Shown: positions 57,168 to 64,000 of the stretch, one piece after another
Position numbering within the stretch: the stretch's first letter is position 1
Layout of the letters: each line of letters opens with the position of its first letter
Assembly: GCF_009662475.1 (NCBI RefSeq)
Contig: NZ_CP045571.1
Coordinates: 432,501 to 496,500 of the forward strand
Reading direction: 5' to 3'
Source: Acidithiobacillus thiooxidans ATCC 19377
GTDB taxonomy: Bacteria; Pseudomonadota; Gammaproteobacteria; Acidithiobacillales; Acidithiobacillaceae
Length of the DNA: 64,000 bases
Program-made: the position numbers and the translations under genes
The notes under the pieces: generated by a model
The model's input: the letters and a program-made list of their open reading frames with translations, nothing else
What the model was told of the DNA's origin: nothing
Databases searched by the model: none

Positions 57168-58699
57168 TGAGCTGCCTTCTGAGGAAAAGAGGGTAGCCAG
57201 ATTTCTGCGCTGAGCCCTCCTTGTGGACGGTTTTGAATGCGTATCCAGCCGTCTTGAGCGGCTACCAGTTCGCGGGTGATGGCCAATCCCAATCCGGTAC
57301 CCCGGGGTAAGCTGTTACTGACCGGAACCTGATAAAAACGTTCAAATACCCGTTCCAGCAAGGCTTCAGGAATACCCGGGCCTTCATCTTCTATCCGAAA
57401 CAGAACGCCCTGTTGTTCGGCAATGGCCTGCACGCGGATTTGTCCGCCGGCTGAGCTGTATTTGTTGGCGTTGCTGACCAGATTGCTGAGAATTTGCCGC
57501 AAGCGTTGTGGGTCGGCGTACACTTCCAGCGGTGCATGGCTCTCACAAATCAGGGTTTGCTGCTTTTTTTCAGTCAATGGCTGCATGCGTTTTTGTAGAT
57601 CCTCGAGAATCTCGGATACTTTGACAGTTTGGGGTGAAAAATCGAGGGATTGCGCCTGTAAGGCATGCATGTCGAGCATTTCCTGAATGGCCGCATATAA
57701 TTCCTTGACCTGACGGACGACAATTTCGAGGACTTCGCGTTGCCGTGGCAGAAGCGGGCCGATGCGCTCGCTGAGCAGTAATTCACTGCCGGAACGGGCT
57801 GAGGCCAGAGGGGTTTTCAGTTCGTGAGAGACCTGGCTGAGAAATTGGTGGCGCAGGCGCTCTTCTTCCCGCAGGCGGGCCTGCATGCTGTCGATACTGC
57901 GGGCCAGATCGCGCAATTCCTGGGGTCCATCACTGGCAACATGGGCGACTTTACCCGCCCCGATGTCCTCCAGGGCCAGACGGAAGTCCTTTAATGGCCG
58001 GGTCAAGGCCGTGGCAACCCGCCAGGGTATCAACAGGCTGAGCAACGCCGTGATGACTACCAGTGCATAAAGCAGTTGCACGGCCTGAGAACGCGCTGCC
58101 GCTGCCGCCTCTCCCTGGCTAAGCAGCAAGGACTGCATGGCCTGATGAACGTCATGAAAACGTGCTTCCACAGCCGTCCGGCCGGCTTTGCCGTCGAGCA
58201 CAGCCGCTTGCCCTGACCCTGGTGTATTTGCAGACTGCAAATAATTGTTCAGACTCACTTGTAGTTGCTGGAGTGCGCTGGCAAGTTGGGGGTAGGCTGT
58301 CGCGCCAGTCTGCAGTGTCTGTAAAGACGTTTGTTCGTGATGAATCAGGTGGGCAAAAGTGGCTTCATAACCAGAGTGGGGCAGGACCTGCGCCAGATCC
58401 TGATAAAATTCGGCCTGACGTTGTTGTCCATGAATTTCCAGTAATTGCTTTTGCAGCGGCAAGCCAATTTCAATCAGCGTATTGCTGCTGTCGCCCAGGG
58501 TATGAATCGCCTGAATGGCCGCAAACACGACCCCCGCGACCAGAAACAGGATGATAATGGCAAAAAACAGGACGCGTCGGGGAATCGAAATAGCGCCATG
58601 ATGATCTTTAGCCGGAGAGTCCATGATCTTTTGTCCGGTGTTCTGTTCTTCCATAAAGTCCGCAGCCATCCACTCCTCCATGCCGGTTGCCCTGAACAT
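57164..58699 (-). CDS. glrK: Sensor histidine kinase (GlrK/QseE-like)
   Basis: Up to 511 residues. First membrane helix at about 40-62, a periplasmic helical domain of about 140 residues, second helix at about 208-226, HAMP, dimerisation domain with phosphoacceptor His292 (SHELKTPLASARSG) and HATPase domain with NLVSNANKYS, DEGPGIPE and GTGLGLAI. The start is ambiguous among ATG codons at 58699, 58681, 58669 and 58654. The last codon overlaps the lipoprotein gene by 4 bp. Confidence 0.9.
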   Translation of the reverse strand: MFRATGMEEWMAADFMEEQNTGQKIMDSPAKDHHGAISIPRRVLFFAIIILFLVAGVVFAAIQAIHTLGDSSNTLIEIGLPLQKQLLEIHGQQRQAEFYQDLAQVLPHSGYEATFAHLIHHEQTSLQTLQTGATAYPQLASALQQLQVSLNNYLQSANTPGSGQAAVLDGKAGRTAVEARFHDVHQAMQSLLLSQGEAAAAARSQAVQLLYALVVITALLSLLIPWRVATALTRPLKDFRLALEDIGAGKVAHVASDGPQELRDLARSIDSMQARLREEERLRHQFLSQVSHELKTPLASARSGSELLLSERIGPLLPRQREVLEIVVRQVKELYAAIQEMLDMHALQAQSLDFSPQTVKVSEILEDLQKRMQPLTEKKQQTLICESHAPLEVYADPQRLRQILSNLVSNANKYSSAGGQIRVQAIAEQQGVLFRIEDEGPGIPEALLERVFERFYQVPVSNSLPRGTGLGLAITRELVAAQDGWIRIQNRPQGGLSAEIWLPSFPQKAAH

Positions 58700-58760
58700 G
58701 GGCAGCGCATTGCCGGAAACCAGTGTATGCGACTGAGGGCCAGCGGCCTAGTGTAAATTA

Positions 58761-58961
58761 TCCTAAAAACGGCAGTTGCCGGGAGTGCTTTTTGCTCCGT
58801 TGTTCCTCGCCTGTTGTTCTAGGGCTCATCCTGCTGTCAGGAGAGAACTCGCCCTGCGGGCTCAAACAGCTCTCCTGACGGGCGCAGGATTTCGCCAAGA
58901 ACAACAACGGCTCGAAACAAAAGTCGCGGCAAAGCACCCCCGGCAACTGCCGTTTTTAGGG
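58761..58961. repeat. 201-bp palindromic repeat element, copy B
   Basis: Same structure and length as 48790-48990 with a few compensating differences (for example CTAAAAACGG against CTGAAAACGG in both arms). It ends at the base before the recN stop codon, so it lies between recN and the kinase gene. Compensated changes suggest the hairpin is maintained. Confidence 0.85.
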
Positions 58962-60641
58962 TTATGCGTCCACATTGGCCAGAAGCGTGGCCGCTGCTTC
59001 GAATACGGCTGAGTTGAGATCAATGCCGCCGAGCATGCGGGCAATTTCCTGCTGACGTTGTTCCGCTTGCAGGGGGGTTATGGCGCTGAGGGTTTGACCA
59101 TCCTGCACCTGTTTTTCAATGTGCAGGTGGTGGTGGCCCTGTGCCGCCACCTGGGCAAGATGGGTAACACAAAGTACCTGCTGTTGCGCGCCAAGGCGGC
59201 GAAGCAGGCGTCCTACCCGTTCGGCAACGGCGCCACCAATGCCCACATCCACTTCGTCAAAAATCAGGGTGTCAATGCGCTCGGGTGCAGCCAGAATGAC
59301 CTGCAAGGCCAGGCTGATACGCGAGAGTTCTCCGCCGGAAGCCACCTTGGCCAGGGCCTGTGCCGGATGGCCGGGGTTGGCGGTAATCCAGATTTCTGTC
59401 TGATCCCAGCCGGAGTCACGCCAGAATTTTTCTTCTTCCGGATGGCTGGATAAACGCAATTCCACCTGAGCATGGGGCATGCCCAGCTGACGGATTTGTT
59501 CGGCAACCGCGTCCGCCAGGGCTTGCTGACGGGCTCGCCGGGCCGTCGTGAGAGCATGGCTGTGCTCAATATATGTCGTTTTGGCTTTGAGTAAAGCCTG
59601 CTCAGCGGCGAGCAGCGTGCTTTCCAGGTTTTCTGTTCCCTGCAGTTCCTGACGCAGGGTATCGCGTTTGGCGATTAAGCCCGGTAAGTCACAATGATAT
59701 TTGCGTTGAAGATCCTGCAACTGTTGCAAGCGTCGGGCAATTTCTTCCAGACGTTCGGGGTCGGCTTCCAGATCAGCCAGATAGCTATGCACATTGGAAA
59801 TGCTTTCTTCGACCTGGATGAGCGCGGCATTGAGCAAGGCCTCATTTTCCTGCAGGCGGGCATCATGCTGGGAAGCCACGCCGAGATGACGCTGGGCTTC
59901 GGCCAGGGCCCGATTGGCTGGATGCGCTTCCCCTTCCAGGGCTTCCAGTGCCGCCTGGAGGTGTTCACGCAATTTCTCGACCGCCCCGAGACGCTGTTCT
60001 TCGCTGCGCAGGCTTTCCCATTCTTCTTCCTGCAACTGTGCGGCTTCCAGCTCCTGCAGCTGAAAGCGTTGCCAATCGGCCTGCTCATTCTGACGGGTTT
60101 GCTCCGTACGTAATTGCTGGCAGCGCAGCGTCTGTTCCCGCCACAGCCGATGCGCTTCAGCCACCTGATCCAGCCTGGTTTCCAACCCGGCAAAACGGTC
60201 CAGCAGGGCCAGTTGGCGATCGGCGTGGAGCAACTTCTGATGTTCATGTTGTCCCAGCAGCTCAATCAGAAACTCACCAAACTCCCGCAGCTGGGTAAGG
60301 GTGACGTTGCAGCCATTAATAAAAGCCCGGCTACGGCCATTGCGTTGGAGGACCCGGCGCAGTACGCACACCGGTTCATCTGCATTCATATCCTGATCGC
60401 GCAACCATTGGCGAGCGGCATGTTTGGAGGCAAGGGCATATTCAGCACTGATTTCGGCCTGCTCGGCACCATGGCGGATACTGTCTGCATGACCCTTGTC
60501 TCCGAGGAGCAGGGCGATGGCATCCACCAGAATGGATTTACCCGCCCCGGTTTCTCCGGTGAGTACGGTCAAACCCGCATCAAAATCAATACTGACGCTG
60601 TCAATCAGGGCAAAATTGCGAACCTGCAGGCTGAGCAGCAT
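58962..60641 (-). CDS. recN: DNA repair protein RecN
   Basis: An SMC-like ATPase for double-strand break repair. 559 residues with the Walker A GETGAGKS (29-36), central coiled coil with many Gln/Glu/Leu, the signature GGELSRISLALQVILA and Walker B DTLIFDEVDVGIGG. Immediately downstream of nadK (TAA followed by ATG). Confidence 0.95.
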   Translation of the reverse strand: MLLSLQVRNFALIDSVSIDFDAGLTVLTGETGAGKSILVDAIALLLGDKGHADSIRHGAEQAEISAEYALASKHAARQWLRDQDMNADEPVCVLRRVLQRNGRSRAFINGCNVTLTQLREFGEFLIELLGQHEHQKLLHADRQLALLDRFAGLETRLDQVAEAHRLWREQTLRCQQLRTEQTRQNEQADWQRFQLQELEAAQLQEEEWESLRSEEQRLGAVEKLREHLQAALEALEGEAHPANRALAEAQRHLGVASQHDARLQENEALLNAALIQVEESISNVHSYLADLEADPERLEEIARRLQQLQDLQRKYHCDLPGLIAKRDTLRQELQGTENLESTLLAAEQALLKAKTTYIEHSHALTTARRARQQALADAVAEQIRQLGMPHAQVELRLSSHPEEEKFWRDSGWDQTEIWITANPGHPAQALAKVASGGELSRISLALQVILAAPERIDTLIFDEVDVGIGGAVAERVGRLLRRLGAQQQVLCVTHLAQVAAQGHHHLHIEKQVQDGQTLSAITPLQAEQRQQEIARMLGGIDLNSAVFEAAATLLANVDA

Positions 60642-61529
60642 TTAATCTTCTCCCGGTGATTCGGCCCAATGCAGTTTTTCCCGCAGTATCTGAAAGAAGT
60701 TTTTCTCTTCTGGATGAATAAAACGTGCCGAGCAGGGGGCACGGCGGATGTGAATTTCATCGCCGACGGCCAGAGGAACGCTGCTGTGACTATCCAGGCT
60801 GAGGGCCGCAGGCTGACGACTGGCGGTCAGGCGGGCACGGATGGCCACGGTATCGGCGACGACCAGGGGCCGGGCGGTGAGGGTGTGCGGGCAGATTGGT
60901 ACCAGCAGCAGGGCAGCGAGGCTGGGGGACAAAATGGGACCGCCCGCTGACAAGGCGTAGGCGGTCGAGCCCGTTGGAGTGGCAATGATGACGCCATCAG
61001 CGCGCTGGGTATAAACAAAGCGGCCATCCATATGGACGCTCAGTTCAATCATGCTCTCACCGCCGCCTTTATGAATAAATACTTCGTTGATGGCCAGGCC
61101 GCTGTGTATTTGTTGATTGTCGCGCCACAATTCAGCATGCAGGACCCGGCGTTGATCCTGCTGATAATGACCCTGCAAAATGGGCGGCAGGGCGCCTTCT
61201 ATCTGGTCAATGGAAAGATCAGCCAGGAAGCCTAGCCGCCCCTGATTGATGCCGAGAATGGCTATGCCACTGCTGGCCGTATTTCGGGCCGTGCCTAACA
61301 GGGTGCCGTCGCCGCCAATGGCAATAACCAGATCCGTTTCCGCGCGGGCTTCGCTGAAAGCCATCAGCTTCAGGCCGAGGGTATCATTGATCTCGCCAGA
61401 ACATTGGGTTTCGATAAAAACTTCCCGCCCCTGGGATTGAATGAAATCACGCAACAGGCGTAATCCCGGAAGTACCGAAGGATCACGGTATTTGCTGACG
61501 AGCAGGACGCGCTGGAAGGGCTTGGTCAT
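60642..61529 (-). CDS. nadK: NAD kinase
   Basis: It phosphorylates NAD+ to NADP+. 295 residues with GGDGT at 72-76, NDTLGL, TPTGSTAYALSAGGPI and the family C-terminus. nadK-recN is a conserved pair in gammaproteobacteria. Confidence 0.95.
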   Translation of the reverse strand: MTKPFQRVLLVSKYRDPSVLPGLRLLRDFIQSQGREVFIETQCSGEINDTLGLKLMAFSEARAETDLVIAIGGDGTLLGTARNTASSGIAILGINQGRLGFLADLSIDQIEGALPPILQGHYQQDQRRVLHAELWRDNQQIHSGLAINEVFIHKGGGESMIELSVHMDGRFVYTQRADGVIIATPTGSTAYALSAGGPILSPSLAALLLVPICPHTLTARPLVVADTVAIRARLTASRQPAALSLDSHSSVPLAVGDEIHIRRAPCSARFIHPEEKNFFQILREKLHWAESPGED

Positions 61530-61608
61530 GGGAGTAGCCTACATGGGGGCGCTACAAACGCCAAGAGGAAAATAGCGGTTTTCAGGGTGGGGGAGTTCAG
61601 GGCGATAA

Positions 61609-62331
61609 TTACGCCTGCAGCCATCCATAAAAACCGCGTAGCAGAAGATCGGGAACATGCTGGCTGTTGGGGATTTGCGCCTGCCAGAGCGCCGCATCAC
61701 CACCGGTCAGTAGCACCTGGGCGTCGGGATACATCTGCTGAAAATGGGTGATGGCACCCTGCAAGGCGTCGGCAAATAAATGGAACACGCCGGACTGGAT
61801 GGCTGCACCCGTACTGTTACCAAGAGCTGCGGCGGGTACGGGCAAATCCATATCGGGGAGAAGTGCCGTGCCGAGAAACAGGGCATGAAAGCTCATGGTG
61901 ATTCCCGGAAGGATTCTGCCGCCCTGGAAGCGGCCATCGGCAAACAGGTCAATGGTAATGGCCGTACCCATGTCAATGATGATGCTGCTTTGGGCGGGGT
62001 AATCCTGAGCTGCAGCGAGCAGGCAGCAGCGTCGATCAAACCCCAGCGCTTCGCCGGGGATATAGGCGTTGGCGACGCGCTGGTTGAACACCGCCAGATC
62101 AGGTTCGTGAAGACGTGCTTCGGGTAATAATTCCCGCCAGGTTTGCAACGCCTCCGGCACGACCCCTCCCAGCGCAAAAGTCTCTTCCTCTGCATGAGGG
62201 CGTAGCTGTTCCCATTGCTGTAAAATATGCGCAGGATGCAGGGCGGTTGCGGCGCTGATGCTCTGAAAATGCAGGCCATCATTGCTCTGCGCCAGCAGGG
62301 TTCGGGTATTGCCCACGGCGATGAATATCAT
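61609..62331 (-). CDS. coaX: Type III pantothenate kinase, with altered motif 1
   Basis: The first step of CoA synthesis. 240 residues of the ASKHA fold with SSIIIDMGTAITIDLFADG and GGRILPGITMS, and a C-terminal LLTGGDAALW. In motif 1 the family DxGN[TS] reads AVGNTR: the invariant Asp is Ala (codon GCC). That could weaken or alter ATP/metal binding. ATG at 62331 overlaps the birA stop (ATGA); the longer open frame enters birA. birA-coaX coupling is common. Confidence 0.85.
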   Translation of the reverse strand: MIFIAVGNTRTLLAQSNDGLHFQSISAATALHPAHILQQWEQLRPHAEEETFALGGVVPEALQTWRELLPEARLHEPDLAVFNQRVANAYIPGEALGFDRRCCLLAAAQDYPAQSSIIIDMGTAITIDLFADGRFQGGRILPGITMSFHALFLGTALLPDMDLPVPAAALGNSTGAAIQSGVFHLFADALQGAITHFQQMYPDAQVLLTGGDAALWQAQIPNSQHVPDLLLRGFYGWLQA

Positions 62332-63275
62332 GATGCCAATGGCCGCAGGCTGACGTCGCCGGCACTCAACCATACCGGGGCTTTGTCCGGCTCCTGTACC
62401 TGCAGGCGACCATCCCCCCCGATGCCCAGTACTTCTGCCGGATAATGTCCCCGCGCATCGCTGATCTGCACAATCTGGCGCATCATGGGCGCTGCCGCTT
62501 CATTCCAGAACGGCAGAAAGGGTTCCAGGCCGTCGCGATCAAAGCGGACGAAATCCTCCTGCCAGCGGCGAATGATTTGTCCGGCAAGATGGCTGCGGGA
62601 CAGGTTGAGCTGCTGTTGCGCCAAACTCGTGGCAGTGTCCGGCAGGCTAGGATCGTCGTGCACATTCAGCCCCAGGCCAAGTACCAGGCGGTTTTGCCCG
62701 GAGGGCAGGCGGCGCGCTTCCAGCAGCAGTCCCCCCAGTTTTTGCCCGCCAATCCAAATGTCATTGGGCCATTTGATCCACAATCCGCTGATACTTTTTT
62801 GCAGCACCTGAAAAACCCCCAGACCAGCCACCAGGGTCAGGGCAGGGTTAATGCTGGCCGCTTGCGTCCAGCCATAACTCATGGCCAGATGCCGACCAAA
62901 GGGTGAAGACCAGTGACGCGCCCGCCGCCCCCGCCCGGCCCACTGACTTTCTGCCAGACAAATACCGGGATTGGCATCGCTGTCCAGCATTGCGCTGTTG
63001 GTCGAAGCACAGGCTGGCAGTATCCGGATTTGTGCTTCCGGAATGTTGGCAACAGCGGCAATTTCCGGGCGGGAAAGGGGCGCGTGAGGATACTCCAGCT
63101 GCAGTCCCTCGGCAGTCTGGCGCAGGGGAATCCCCCAATGCTCTGCTTCCTGAAGCAGGGCCGTGGGCACCACCCCTGCATCGTTAACGCACTCGACATC
63201 AGCCAGAACTTCCAGCAGTTTTTGCAGTGCCGCTGTGGGGGCTTCAGGAGCGGATATGGCCGTCTCCCAATACAA
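62328..63275 (-). CDS. birA: Biotin--[acetyl-CoA carboxylase] ligase (BirA)
   Basis: It attaches biotin to the BCCP subunit. 315 residues: a partial N-terminal helix-turn-helix-like region ([20 protein letters not shown]), the biotinyl-AMP loop GRGRRARHW, the [17 protein letters not shown] lysine motif and the C-terminal SH3-like domain. The start is TTG at 63275, inside the 3' end of proA; no better start is visible. The repressor function is uncertain because the HTH is weak. Confidence 0.88.
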   Translation of the reverse strand: MYWETAISAPEAPTAALQKLLEVLADVECVNDAGVVPTALLQEAEHWGIPLRQTAEGLQLEYPHAPLSRPEIAAVANIPEAQIRILPACASTNSAMLDSDANPGICLAESQWAGRGRRARHWSSPFGRHLAMSYGWTQAASINPALTLVAGLGVFQVLQKSISGLWIKWPNDIWIGGQKLGGLLLEARRLPSGQNRLVLGLGLNVHDDPSLPDTATSLAQQQLNLSRSHLAGQIIRRWQEDFVRFDRDGLEPFLPFWNEAAAPMMRQIVQISDARGHYPAEVLGIGGDGRLQVQEPDKAPVWLSAGDVSLRPLAS

Positions 63276-64000
63276 TCCATTTTTGCAAAGTCAGCCCTTC
63301 CAGACCAACCGGACCACGGACGTGCAGACGATTGGTGGAAATGCCAATTTCCGCCCCCAGACCATATTCGAATCCATCTGCGAAGCGGGTGGAGGCATTG
63401 ACCATCAATGAGCTCGCGTCGACTTCACGCAAAAAGCGGCGGGCGTGGGTATAATTTTCAGTGAGAATGGATTCGGTATGCTGGGACCCATAGCGATTGA
63501 TGTGCGCAATAGCGGCGTCGAGATCGTCGACAATTTTGAGGGAAATGATGGGCCCCAGATACTCCGTGCCGTAATCTTCTTCCGTAGCTGCCACGGCACC
63601 TGCAAGGCGTGGCAGGCTCCGTTCGCAGGCCCGGACTTCGATGCCTTTTTCCTGCAGTGCCGTGACGATAGGAAGCAGCAGATCTTCCATGCGATCCTTG
63701 TGGATCAACAGGCTTTCGGCGGTGTTGCAGGTGCCTAGTCTTTGGGTTTTGGCGTTGACCACCACTTTCAGTGCTTTGCGGGCATCCGCATCGGCATCAA
63801 CGTAAACATGGCAGTTGCCGTCCAGATGCATAATCACCGGCACTGTGGCATCAGCCTTGATGCGGGAAATCAGCCCTTTGCCGCCGCGCGGAATGACCAC
63901 ATCCACATGAGCATCCATGCTGATCAGCACCCCGACGGCTTCCCGGTCTGCCGTGTTAACGTATTGCACCAGATCCAGAGGTAATCCCGCCTTACCCAAA
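63244..64000 (-). CDS. proA: Gamma-glutamyl phosphate reductase (5' part outside window)
   Basis: Second enzyme of proline synthesis; only the C-terminal 251 or so residues are in the window, and the frame runs off the end. Catalytic-Cys region [11 protein letters not shown] is present, as are [28 protein letters not shown] and the C-terminal [19 protein letters not shown]. Overlaps the birA start by 32 bp. Confidence 0.95.
   Translation of the reverse strand, partial: LGKAGLPLDLVQYVNTADREAVGVLISMDAHVDVVIPRGGKGLISRIKADATVPVIMHLDGNCHVYVDADADARKALKVVVNAKTQRLGTCNTAESLLIHKDRMEDLLLPIVTALQEKGIEVRACERSLPRLAGAVAATEEDYGTEYLGPIISLKIVDDLDAAIAHINRYGSQHTESILTENYTHARRFLREVDASSLMVNASTRFADGFEYGLGAEIGISTNRLHVRGPVGLEGLTLQKWIVLGDGHIRS

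Overview
The window looks like chromosome of an acidophilic, autotrophic gammaproteobacterial relative, most likely Acidithiobacillus or a close neighbour. This is inference from gene content and order: an acn-icd-sucCD block, a methionine-salvage cluster with a RuBisCO-like protein, a degraded chromosomal integron, and IS91 and IS256 family remnants. No rRNA, tRNA or CRISPR array was seen. Genes are tightly packed, with many 1-30 nt overlaps.

Layout. 1-7.6 kb is the conserved nusA-infB-rbfA-truB-rpsO-pnp operon (nusA cut by the window edge). 7.6-12.1 kb carries an M16 protease, glyoxalase II, a methyltransferase-rnhA-dnaQ run and glyoxalase I. 12.1-16.7 kb (minus strand) is argG-argF-argD-lysC. 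16.8-21.7 kb holds a small membrane protein, tal, fabI, a LysM lytic transglycosylase and an unknown secreted protein.

21.8-30.3 kb is the accessory island. I read it as a chromosomal integron: single genes or gene pairs separated by attC-like sites. There are two diverged copies of an integron platform, at 23.3-23.6 and 27.4-28.4 kb. In each, a decayed intI points away from an attI-like region with a possible cassette promoter. Cargo includes PhzF, a GFA protein, HicBA, a GIY-YIG-like/DUF6884 pair, YefM-YoeB, DUF4160(tail)/DUF2442, VapBC on the opposite strand, a membrane coiled-coil protein and an unknown 307-residue protein. 30.6-32.85 kb follows with a truncated IS91-type transposase, an IS256-family element and a fragment of a Phd-type antitoxin.

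33-42 kb returns to core metabolism: gltX, then acn-icd-sucC-(small membrane protein)-sucD-nadE-PII. 42.3-48.8 kb has bamD divergent from rluD-pgeF, then mtnD-mtnW-mtnX-mtnB, an ACT regulator and def. 49-54.4 kb (minus) is a dTDP-rhamnose/UDP-glucose cluster. 54.5-58.7 kb has a DUF502 protein and a GlrR/QseG/GlrK-like two-component set. 59-64 kb (minus) has recN, nadK, coaX, birA and the end of proA. A 201-bp palindromic repeat occurs at 48.8 and 58.8 kb, with decayed relatives elsewhere.

The strongest candidate for a new system is the integron cargo, especially the GIY-YIG-like/DUF6884 pair and the two unknown cassettes next to the second platform.
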